Source of the DNA: Acanthaster planci
Taxonomy: Eukaryota > Echinodermata > Asteroidea > Valvatida > Acanthasteridae
Reading direction: 5' to 3'
Assembly (NCBI RefSeq): GCF_001949145.1
Contig: NW_019091367.1
Coordinates: forward strand, 1,666,474-1,730,473
DNA length: 64,000 nt
Shown here: positions 35,001 through 47,000 of the stretch, piece by piece
Numbering within the stretch: position 1 is the stretch's first letter
How the letters are laid out: each line of letters starts with the position of its first letter
Program-made: the position numbers and the translations under genes
Notes under the pieces: generated by a model
Seen by the model: only the letters and a program-made list of their open reading frames with translations
Database searches by the model: none
Told to the model about the DNA's origin: nothing

Positions 35001-38000
35001 CTATCTACAGTTGGTTCAGTCAAATTGGCTGCCGTTGGAATCCAACTGTGAGAGTAGCAAATGGAACCGAATCAATTTTGCGACCACTCCTTTGCCATAT
35101 GATAGTTCAAACTGTAGGCACTGGTTTTTTTTTTCGGCATGTGCAGTTTGTTTGCGCTCACCCTTCTGGGATTCAGTGCAGATTCTAGAGCAGCCTTGGT
35201 GGCAGCACATCTTAGTTCCAGGGCAAGCTGTGTGGAAACTGCACTCCTCTATGCACGCACCATCGCTGCCTGCGGTAGCTGTCGGACACTCATCTACAAC
35301 CACAGTTAAAGAAGAAATTTTACACTGAAAGGAGGCTAGGAGGTAAGCTGTCACTTCATAACATGCCCTTCAAGAGCCAGACATGGGTAATTCCAGAAAT
35401 TAGGGGTCCAAAAGTGTGACATTTTTGTGTCCCTGTTACATCTGACCTTTGTAATTTGACATGGACTTATCACCGGAATTGATTTCAAACTATTACTATT
35501 TGTTAAGCAGGTAATTCGCATTAATTCATCACTTTTGGAAATTAGAAAATGTGTTTTGAACTTACAAAATCATACGACAGATGTGACAGGGATACAAGCA
35601 AAAATGGACCCCTAATTTCTGGAATTACCCACATAATGACTTGAGTCAGCCCTCCAAAAATCACCTAAGTATAAATCTGAAACGATGACATCCTAATGGA
35701 CTTTTATGAGCATTAGAGAATGCAAGCCTTGATAGCTTTCTTTTTGGCAAGGATATTACGGGCGATTCACAATAGTGCGCCACCAAGAGTTTGCAACGCA
35801 TTGACCAATCTGTCAACCCTTTCCAAACGTGCACTGGGTCGACGGATTTCACGCACTGTGTTGAAAAAAATAAATGAAGTAATATTGCTGAACAAAATCA
35901 TTGGAAATTAATCATTTTTCAGACTTGTTTTGACGTCCTGACCAAAAAAGGTATTTTTGAGTAGGAAAAATGCTCCATCTTTCCAAAGAAAAAATCAAAA
36001 GAGTAGACGCTGATGATGTCCCTTTCCGTTGGCTCGGACCTTTATTTGCATCCAGTCTTGCATGTTGAAGACCAGCCAAGCACTTATTGTCTTATATTTC
36101 ACCTTGCCAATGGTACACAAATCCATCTCAATGTCGTGATTTTGCTCCCATCCTGTGAGTAGGATGGCCCTTGGTCCTCCCCGTGCTGTGCAGGCTAGGT
36201 ATTATGTGACTGAAAGGCCCACGTCTTTGCTCGTATTGGGAAGGGGAGAAAAACTCTTCCAGATCTCTACTCACAAAGTTCGGATATCCTGGACTGCTCC
36301 ACGATGAGTTGCCCCTTAAGAGCCACCATGGACATGCTGACAGGCTCGTCCTCCGCGTATCGTCCCTCGATCCGCATCATGTCCAACGGCAGGAGGTCCA
36401 TCTCGGTCATGCAGACCTTGGAGGGCATGGCAAGGAGTGGGAGGTAGGGGCGCTCACCGTTCACGACTTCAAACGTGACCACTGCCCTCCTCATGGGAGG
36501 CCTGACCGCTGGAGGGGGAAGGGAGGGCATTTTGACTCTCAAGGATACAATCATCCTAGGCATGGTAAATTTGGGCGGGGTGCGCAAAGTAATCACTAGC
36601 ATCAAACTCTTGAAATGACTTACAGTCAGTATTTAAGGTAATAATACTTTTTTTTTGAAATGTCATTATTTTTTTTTGGCCTTTCGTTGAAAACATAAAC
36701 ACATATACCTGTTCATTCCCATACTACAGGTTGCACGCACTGAGGGTGATGCATGTATGGGTGTAATGTAGCTTTGGTGGCATATTATGAGAAAGATTTC
36801 TTTTGTCAGGCAAGTTAGCACTGGGTTACTGGGACATGCTGCCGTCTTCACGACTACGGAACAAGTATGGGTGTACATGAAGTCTGTACTCCCATGGGAC
36901 ATCAACATTGCTGCATAAAAACACGCCATTGCTTGTTCATATTCAGATCCAAATTATACTTGCCTACTCCATAGGTTTCCCTGAGTGCCATAAATGGCAC
37001 GGTGTAATTCACCTTCACGGTTGCCTCCCCTTTAAAGTTCTTGAACGGCGTGAACTTGGCACTCAGCAGCGCTTGCAGCACCATGTCCGTTGGGCCAGAG
37101 ATGCAGAGGTAGGACGGGATGCGGTTGTGCTGGCCCATGTGGTCCATGTAGACACGCAGCCCGTCGGGCGCCGAGACCGTGACTAGACCATGGTCAGCGT
37201 AGATGACAGTGTGAAGGATGCCTGGGTGAGAAAAAATCCGCAACAAGAATTTGATCTGTTTAAAGATGGTATACAGTGAAGATGGAAGTAGAATTAATTT
37301 AGGGAACCATGCACGAGGGGACATCAAGAGTCATATCCTTTTCTGACTTCTAGAGGAAAAGTGCAGGTGAAACAAAGAAAGATTCCTCGCATTTAATAAG
37401 GGAGCTAAGGCCTCCTCAGGGAAATGAAGGCCCCTTTCCATGGCTCTTGCAGGTTGGTCCCAACCCCATGTGCCACACACAGACCCTCTCTAACGAAATG
37501 CATTGTTGTGTGCAAGGTCGAGTACTTCATTCATGTTTTATGAGCACTCGTGCCCTTAAAGTCTTCAAAAGTATGCATTCATTTGTTACTCTTCAAACTA
37601 CTCTCAGTAATGCAATTATGCACTTAACTGCGGCAAAAATACTTACAAATGAGGCCGGTGAAGTACGCTAGAATTGGAGAAATTGAAATCAGTATAATTT
37701 ACCAGTCCTGTCAGGCACTGAGGTTGCATAGCGCAGGTCCATTGGTACAATTTCACCCTGCCACACCGTGATCTGGTTTTGAGATGGCTCAATAACTGCA
37801 TCTTTGTCATTGTACAGGTAGTTGATGCACTCTGGCTTTGTCTTGTACGCCCACAGCATCATGTAGTCAGACAGTCTGTCGGAGCCATCTTTGTACATGC
37901 GTATCTGACAAGGTACAATCACAAGTCATCGTGTCCACGTATCCAACTGGCTTTGTCAGCAATGGCTTTGTAGTGGAGTTCACATAATGTACAAGTCAGC

Positions 38001-41000
38001 CTACTTGTGACTTGTAAGTCATGCATAGCATTATGAGTTTGGACTCATACATTGCCTTGTTTGTAATTCGTATGACTTATGGAATATATCTCAAACATAC
38101 AACTTATAGCCTATATGTATGACTGTGAATCATAACTCATGCATAACTCGTATCTACGATTCACAAGTCATACTTATAACAATTTCTCCTAACAATACTC
38201 ATAACAACAACTTATATATTGAACTTACAACTTTATAACTCGGAACTGAAATGGAAATATCTTTCACCACGTTCCCAGTGCAGTTTTTTACCATTCCCTT
38301 ATTTCCAATGCTCTTCATTACCTCTATGGTGACTTTACATGCACCCTCACTGCCTTCTAGCAGATGGACCCGGATTTTCTGGAGTTTGTCATTGCAGTCT
38401 GGCACACTGGTACAGGTGAAAGTGGACCTATTGGTATCCGTGTTTTCAATAGTAGCCAGCTGGGAAAATTGAGTAAAGAGAGAACTGTTTTAAAGGAGGG
38501 AGAAAGTTTTAGATGTGCGGACCCAAAAGTTGGCAAGCAGCTTCTCAGTGCTCCACAAATTTGCATTTATAGATCTTTATGAAGCCCAAGATTTTCCAAA
38601 AAAGAATAAACAAACTGCTTTGAAAACCTGACAACTTTCAAACCCCTTCAGTGGAATTACAGTCTCAACAAATCCAATACATTCTAAGAACCATATGGCA
38701 TAACCGAGGGAGATGAGTCAGTGGTTGCTGGCGCTGTATTTAAACAATGTGGGCCCTGAAACGAATATCACAGCGGCAATTGCAGGAGCAAGTCTTGGCA
38801 GTTTCATCAATTATCTGTGTTCAACAGCCAGACAAATTCTTCAATGTGTCAAAATAAAGAGTTGATTCTAATGCATATAAAAACCTATAGGCTTTCCAGA
38901 CAATTTTCATTTTTTTTAATTCAGCGATTCAAATGTTGTAATCCCTCCAATAATTTCATGATCTTTTGGAAACACAAATTTAGTCATTTACAATTTTGGT
39001 CAATACATTCAATGATTTCAAGAATACTCATCATTACAAATCAAATTCATCAAAGCTGTTGCTAAATGGTAACATTCAGAAAACGAATTCGTATCGTTCA
39101 TTTCAACAGTTTTACAAAGTAATTAATCAGTTTTGGGTGTGCACAATCATTGCAGAATGTCCTCAAGAACAATTTGGTACTATAAATCAACAACAGACAG
39201 GAATACCTAAAGACCTCCCCAAGTGTAAAGTGCCAGTTCTGAAACAAAAGATCTAGTGAAACATTTTAACATGATGTGTTGACACTTATGGTCTACCTGT
39301 TCCTTTTGTGTGCTCCTTGAATGAGTCTGTCATGTTTTCAAGAAAACTCATTTGAAAGAAACGAGACACTTATAGGGAAAATTATGAATGAGATGCATAG
39401 CAGAGTTACCAGTGACCAATTTGCCTCCTTTTGCATGTCACAATGACATTTGTTAAAAGCGTAAAATGGACCTCGTTGTTAGATTTTGTTACAAAAGACA
39501 AATTCATTTTCTGAATTTTCATATAGTTTGGCATACACAAGTTGGTCTTGGTAGAATTCGACTGAACAGTTGGAACTGTGCGACAAAAGACAAAATTATA
39601 CATTGCACGAGTGAAAAACAGATTCTGCAGAATGCATTTGAAAAAACAATGCGTTAATTCGAATGAAATATATTTCAAAATAGCCAGGAAAAGCTACACA
39701 TGTAGGCAGTGAAAAAAATTTGCTTGAGACCCGTATCCTGGGATCCAGTGAAGAACAAGATTTGAACTCCGCGGAAACAAGATTCACAGACCGTAATTAA
39801 GTTGACTAAAGATGCACATGCGGTGATAGAAGTTAACATGATACCAATGGAGTAAACATCTGCATGTAATGCATCATTCTAACCTGCTTCTCCACCACTT
39901 GCAGAGTAAACATGACCTGGAATGTCTCTTCCTTGGAGCGAATGTACAGGTTCTGGAGCAAGAAGGACCTGGCGTCTTCTGAGAAATAGGTGAACAAGTT
40001 GCTGTGCAGTGATGGAAGATAAGAGGTGAAGGTTCGGCAGGTGTGTTCTTACAAATGATTTCCCTTAATTGACAAGGTGTCATGATTAACTCTGTTCTTC
40101 TATGCTTGCCTGTGATAGCCTTTAGGAATTGCTTGCTGGCGTTGTTTTCACTGTGATTATGGTAGTGCTCGTTAAGTTGTACCAAGTCAAGGCCTGTGTG
40201 CATGCAGCAATTGTTATTTAAAGCAAGCTCCACTCCCCAATCTCTCCAGGTCGACTGTTTGTAGTTTCCTATTTGCGTGTGGGTCTTTGACACTTTTTAA
40301 TCCACGAGTAAGTGGCCAATCACATGCCTGTTTGTGTATCATCCAGTGTGGCAATTAGCACGTGTACAACCCATACTGTGCAGCTCGACAGCACTGGCCA
40401 CAGTAAATGCTGAGAAGCTGCAAATGAAAGTTCAACTTCAGGAGTTAAAGTGCAACTCCCCTAAGCTACCCACCGCTATACTCTCAGATCAGGAAGAAAG
40501 TTTACTTATACAAATCTAGTTGAAAAAAGTAACTTTGTGCAGGTGAAATTGGCAAGGAAATTAAGGACCACGTAGGACACAACTGTGCATGGTATTTTGT
40601 ACAATGTGGAATATATTTCATTCAAGTCACTCGGCGTAAAGTGGACCTATTGGGCCAACGGAAAACACTCGACCCTCATATGGATGTCATAAATGTCTCT
40701 AATTGAGCTCACTCCGTTATGAGACTCTTGGGTTCGGATTCCCTCGTCCTCACATGAATGTCGGCATCCCAGCGAACCATGTCCACACTGGTATCCACGT
40801 CGCAGGTTGCCGGCGTGATTTCATGCATCTCCAGGTGGACGTGGCTGGTCCAGTCAGAGCAAGACTGGTTGAGCCACCAAGGGGGCAGAACGCGGGGCCA
40901 CCAGGTCCAGCTCTTGCGTGGGAAGGGGTACCAGAAGCGAGGGTACCTGAACAGAGGAAACAATCCAAACATTTTTGAAGGGCATTTTTGACTCAGAATT

Positions 41001-44000
41001 AATCATATTTCATTTATGATACAATCTCATGATTTGCTATTCCAATAAAACTAAAAACTACCTTTTTGAATCTACAGAGTCAAATTTAAACAATAGAAAT
41101 TGATCAGAAGTATATGGTCAAGTCCGTCACAGTAAGTCGATCATGGGTCAAAATGATAGGTCTGGTCATTCATTTTGTGCGATGAACAATTTTGCCCTTC
41201 TTGACAGTTCATTTGAAAGTGGTGATGTGAATGTGGGCAACTTATGACTGATTAGTAACGAACTATTTGGGTTCTAAGTTGCACTATAGTATAACATCAG
41301 TTGTTACTTGTTACCAAGATTACAGGCAACTTAATTCACAGGTGCACACAGACCTACAGGACCATCATTTCGAGTCTAGAAGAAAACTATACAGAAGCCA
41401 TATCAGAATCCATTCTGAAAAAAAAAATGATATTTTACACTTCTGAGATAAAAACGGTATTTGCATTCAATATTAGAATCATCACTCGGACCATTGTGGC
41501 CAGATGACGGGCTTGAGAGGATCATCACTCATCAGCTGATCGTGATTGGACGGATCCATCCAGGAGGACTCGGGAAGGTTCCAGCTGGGTGGAGTCGGCC
41601 AATGAGGACACCAGGGGACGTACACCATGCCGGCCAGGACGTGGTTGATGCCTTCCAAAGAGCCTTGAAAGAGTAAAGAAATTACATGAAGTTGTGCTCA
41701 TTCATACGAAGAACTCATTCATTACGAAGGTGATGTCATCTCAGGCATCCTCAATGGCACTCACTGATTAATAGATAAAGAATTTTTTATTGTGGACCTC
41801 ATTAAAAATACCTTGATTTTCTGTACAAAGAACCAAAAACTGCCCTCTTCACCTTTTTGGGAGAGGTACGGGAATTCTTGCAAACCAATTATCAATTGGG
41901 CCTACAATCATTTTCTAGGCTGTACAAGTGTACACACACTTCAAGCGATCTTTTTTTTCCCTTCCCAAAAATCTGCCGATCCAACATGGTCACCCTGTAT
42001 GAAAGAAACGCACCTTTTAAGTTCAGAGCAGTAAAGAACTACCTTTTTTGGCTTACAAGTGGGAAAGCATCATTGTACTATACCCACCAGAAGAAACGAA
42101 ATTCCACTGATTTCTAACAAGTTTTTAAACGATACTGAACACTACTGTAAACTTCATACTACATTGTTCACATAATTCCTGAGTTTTACAGTTTGAAGGA
42201 TTAGTGCAGGTGTGGAGATGAATGCATCCTGTGCCATCATTCTAATAAATCTCTATACTGTGAAATTCATCGGGAGACTTACCAACAAATGACAACTGCT
42301 TCTTCCCGTTGTTACCTGCCCGGTTGTCGAATGGTTCATAGGTTTCATAGAAATTCCCAAAGCGGTGTAAATTACGATACTCCTTGTGAGAATTAGGCAG
42401 CACCCACTCTGGGCTGTCCGATTCCTTTTCAAAATAGGAATGAAAATCTGTTGTTGTTTTAAGCGTTTCTATGAGTCATCCTGTACTGAGTGTGGATGCA
42501 CTAAACCTTATCAAATCTGGAAACAATAACTTGACCCATCATCAGTTGAAGAACCCATAAAACCATGCTCACTTTTGCAGTTACTAGGACAGTACTGAGA
42601 GGAGCTGGTTGGACCCTTGGGATGTTATGGGGGCTAATGGTATCAATCAAGGACTGATTCAAGATGGCCAACGAGTAGGTTAGGAAAAGGAGCAAACACG
42701 TTTTTTTTAATAATGAGAGGCAATTTTTTGGGTCTATTTCATCTTTCCTTCCAAAATTTATGAAAAGTCCCAAAATGTAGTCTCACCCACTCGGAAAAGC
42801 CAAAAAGGGTTAAACAGAATTTTTTTCAAATTATTTGGGCCCTTCACAGCAATTTTTGCCTCCCTTGAAATTTTGGTTTTTGGATTCACCCTTGGTTTAA
42901 ATTAAAGCTGGAAGCAAACTTGTGTCAGCAAAAGATGTCGTTCCTAAAACTTGGTGAAAATCTAAATTAAAAAGAGCTGCTACTTTTGCTCCAAGATTTT
43001 CAGAACTAGTTTCTCATTTCAAAAGACTGGTTCTTTGCCTGTCTTTCTGGGTTTTTATGTGAGGTTTAATACCTTTGGAAAGAAGATGACATCAGGTCTC
43101 TCATCTTGCTTGACCCACAGCGTCCCGCCCTGGTCCAAGGAGACCCGGACGCGGTACGTTCCCTTTACGTCGTCAGTGTCCCGCACACGCAGGCCCCCAA
43201 ACCTGATCACTTGACCCTCCCTGGTGTCCAGCTGCAGCACACTGGTGGTGGGCCCGTCCAGGTTGTGGGTGTTGTGGGATGTGGTCGGGAGCGGGCCGAT
43301 GTCAATAAGGAGTTTGCGCTTGACGTCGAGCGGTTCTTCTGTGGCTACGTTCCAGTTGACCGCGTGAACTTCAAAGCAGTGCCTGCCTGCTGAGGTCACT
43401 TGGGTCCTGCAACAGAGTTGGGCACTGTCTCTTCAAAAACGTAACACTTTATTTGAAATCCTCCAACAGCTACCTTTCCTCAAGACTAAAGACTTGTAAG
43501 CCTCACTTTGTACAAATATATGAGGAGAGGCAATTTCCTCGAAGACACTACAATTGCACTGGTCACTGGGCCTGTTGATGAGTCCACTCTCCCTGAAAGC
43601 ATGCATTTGCTCATTTAAGACAATTAGTAAATTTCAGTTTTCCGTCTTGGGTGCTTCTCTTGATACTCAAGGATGCAAGAAAATGTTGCGCATGGATTGC
43701 TCCCTGATCACATTGCATGAGCAAAAAAGGTTAACCTTTATCGGTTCTAACCTCTTTGTGGGAAATCCATCATTTCAACTTACTTCAGAGTCAGGTTCTG
43801 CAGCTGATCAGGTGACAGATTGTTCAACTCCTGCACAGAAAGACGCCTCGTCAATCCATCGGCGAGCTCCCAACCGTTGGGCAGGGTGAGGATGCAGTAA
43901 CAAGAAGCTAGGAAGAAAGGGGAGAACACACAATTATTTGGGTCTCTGCGTTTAGGTGGGAACCCAAGTATTTAGGGTTACAGATGCACTGAAAATGATC

Positions 44001-47000
44001 AAGTATCTACAAAGAGTTTTACCATTGGATACTTCTTACCACTTGTTAAGCTTTGTGTCCCAACAAATACATAGTTCAAATGTTTTCTTGCAATCAGGAA
44101 AGTCGTGACATTACTCTCATTTCCTACAGTACAATACAGTCACCAGATAATTAGGGTTGTAATACCTCAGCAACCCTTTTTATCTCTCTAAAGTGCTTGG
44201 TTGTTCACACAGAGTAAACAATGAGCAAACAGAAGGCAATGGCTGTTGTCAAGTCCATCACAAGTCCCTGAAAGCTAGTCCATTACAAGTCGGCCAATCT
44301 CTAGCCAGGTCACAAACATGCATCAAAAGCATTCCTCTGTCATACAGTTCATTCATTCAATCATTCACATTCGTTTACAAACACGTTTATTTCCATATTG
44401 CTGAAAATCACAAAAGGAAAGTAAAGCAAATGTTTGTTATACGGAGTGATCTTCCGAGTGAGGATCATAAAAATTAAGTAACCAGTAAATAAAGAACTGA
44501 CTACAGAAAATGAAAAAAATTTTAAAATGAATGAAGAAATAATGAATACTTGTGAGTGGACTATTGAAAGGGCTTGTGGAATAACTTGTACAACGGTCAG
44601 TGGCGTATCCAGTGGGCCCCCCCCCACGGATTTTTACACTTTTAGTGTTATTTTAATATTCATCTATCAAAGTCTTATTTTAATATTTACGAGTAAGGCT
44701 TCTTTGACTGTAAGGCTTTTGATTTTTCTCTCCCTGGCCCAACACCAAAAGCTGCATATGCTACTGATGACAGATTCAACTTCAGTTCCACTGAAGGCCA
44801 CACCCAAGGGCAGATTTAGAACCAAAACTGTTACGGGGTCTGAAAAAGTTGAAGAAATTCTGTATCCTTTTATGGCCTCCCTGAGGGGTGAGGCAAAGTT
44901 TGTCAGTTTTCATACTTTTGGAAAGGGGAAGTACAATGGTCCCACATCATCCTCAAAAAAATCAACGGGTGGGCCTGGACCGATTGCCCATCCCCATCTC
45001 CCTGATTTGCCAATGGCTGTACCTGTATCCCTGTGACACTGGAGTGTTTCGTTGCAGTTGCACATCGCAACTGTTAGGATAGGCCCCTCCTGCTCAATAG
45101 TCACCTGCATCCCAAGCGGTACATAGGTGCCCGATGCAGCACTGATCTTGTGCAGCTCCAGCAGGGGCACGGCCGGATTACCCCTGACCAGGATGGTCAC
45201 CTTGGCGGGCAGGCTAGTCTGGCCAGAGCTGTCAGTGACAATGTAGGTGAAACTGACCACGCCCACAAAGTGGAGGGCAGGCCTGATGGAACAAAGACAG
45301 GACACAAGGACAAAAATGCTATTTGAGACTGATATGATTAATAAGAAAATGCAGTTAATTACAATAATGACTAAATTTAGTTTATGGTTGAGCTTGGTGG
45401 TCAGCACCTAGTGATCAAATAACTGTTTCTTTCCAGACATTTTCTCAGTGGCAGATTCCATCAGTGCATACCTTTTTTTTTCTTCTTTTTCTAAAAGATA
45501 TTTTCCTATTTTCTTCATTCTTTTGTTCTGCTCTCAGCTGATTTTTAATACATTCAGTGCAAAAATTACCACTAAAAATATTCCCTGTGCACATTTTCAC
45601 ATGCACCTCCTGCTGCTCCCCATAAATGTGCCCTCCCCCCCATTGCCCAAATGCTTGCAACCCATCACCTCATTAACATATATTTGGTATGCCCTCATAA
45701 CATAAGTGTATATGCACTGTTATGGTTGAGAGCCATTTCTGGAAGTTAAGTTGAATCAACTGTTTGGGGCACACTTTCTCTGTTCCCCGTGCTTCCCCCA
45801 CCCGTACCCCACCCTCTAAACTAAAATTGTCCTCAAACTGTCTGCCACATTTGGAGTATCAAAAGGGAATTTCATTTCAGTGTAAATCTGTCGCGCTTAT
45901 GTTAAACTACCCTTTCAAAAGTATCTGAGTTTTTCTATTGAAACAAGCGGGGCATGCCCGAGAAACATTGAAGGCGCCTTTTTGAATGGTTTTCAAAGCG
46001 CCAGATTTTGAGAAACGGTATTTATAACCTTATTGGGGGGGCTTGTTAGGGATAAACCAAAAATGGACAACAGTACTAGAATGTGTCCCCATTTTGCCCA
46101 CCTCCAACTCAAACATGTTGTCAAAGCCAGGTTTATCAAAATGCATCATAAACACTGGAAGTTGACAGACCGAGGTGCAAATTAAGACTTAAAATTCTCA
46201 CTCGAATCTAAATTCTCCCGTTGTTGAATCGAGAAGCCAAAGCCCGGGTGTCTGGCTGTTGTCCGTAATGCGGAACCGGAGTGCCGGGTCTCGCTCCTCT
46301 CCTACGGGCGGGCAGGCCCCCAGGATCCCGAACAGGACATGGTCCTCCGAGATCTTGTAGGACTTGCTCACAGCTTGGAGTCCGTCAACTGCTGCAGGAG
46401 AATTCAACAGTGAAAGAATGAAGAGGTTGCCGAACCTTCATTTAGAGCAAAAAGTACCAGTAACAACCCCCAAACTTTGATTTGTGAGAAAGGTGTCTGT
46501 AATCACTCAGATGCCCAAATGCTGACTATCATTGTCCAGTGCTAGGTATACTTACTCGGATGAAAGTGTAAGATGAGGGTAGACCTAGCCGTAGCTGCTT
46601 ATTTTATTTCAGCCATGGTAGTCTAGCCTACGCGTTTTCTATGGATTCTAGTTGCGCGTGTTGGGGACGGCAACCATACGAGTACAGTCCATTAATTCAA
46701 GCCCCTTTGAAAACAGTGTAAAATCAGCACTGTTCAGGGCCCAATAACATGCACGCCAACATCACTGAGATTTCTGAAACACGAATGAAATTCTTGTCTG
46801 GTCACTAATCTTTCAATTTCTTTTCAATTTTTTGTGGGTTAACCAATTACATTTTTAATTATTTCCACAAAACAAAATAACCCCCCCCCAAGTGATTTTT
46901 CCGAAGTCTGATTGCAGCCATTTTACAAGTGGCAACCCTCAACTTTCTGGGGCACTTTGGACCATTTTTCAACCGTAGTTTTTAGCCATTCTGCTCTCAT

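Noticed and set aside
37960-38215. Cluster of ACTTGTAAGTCAT/ACTCATAC-like words
   Set aside because: It is a low-complexity AT-rich intron segment with no defined unit or ends.
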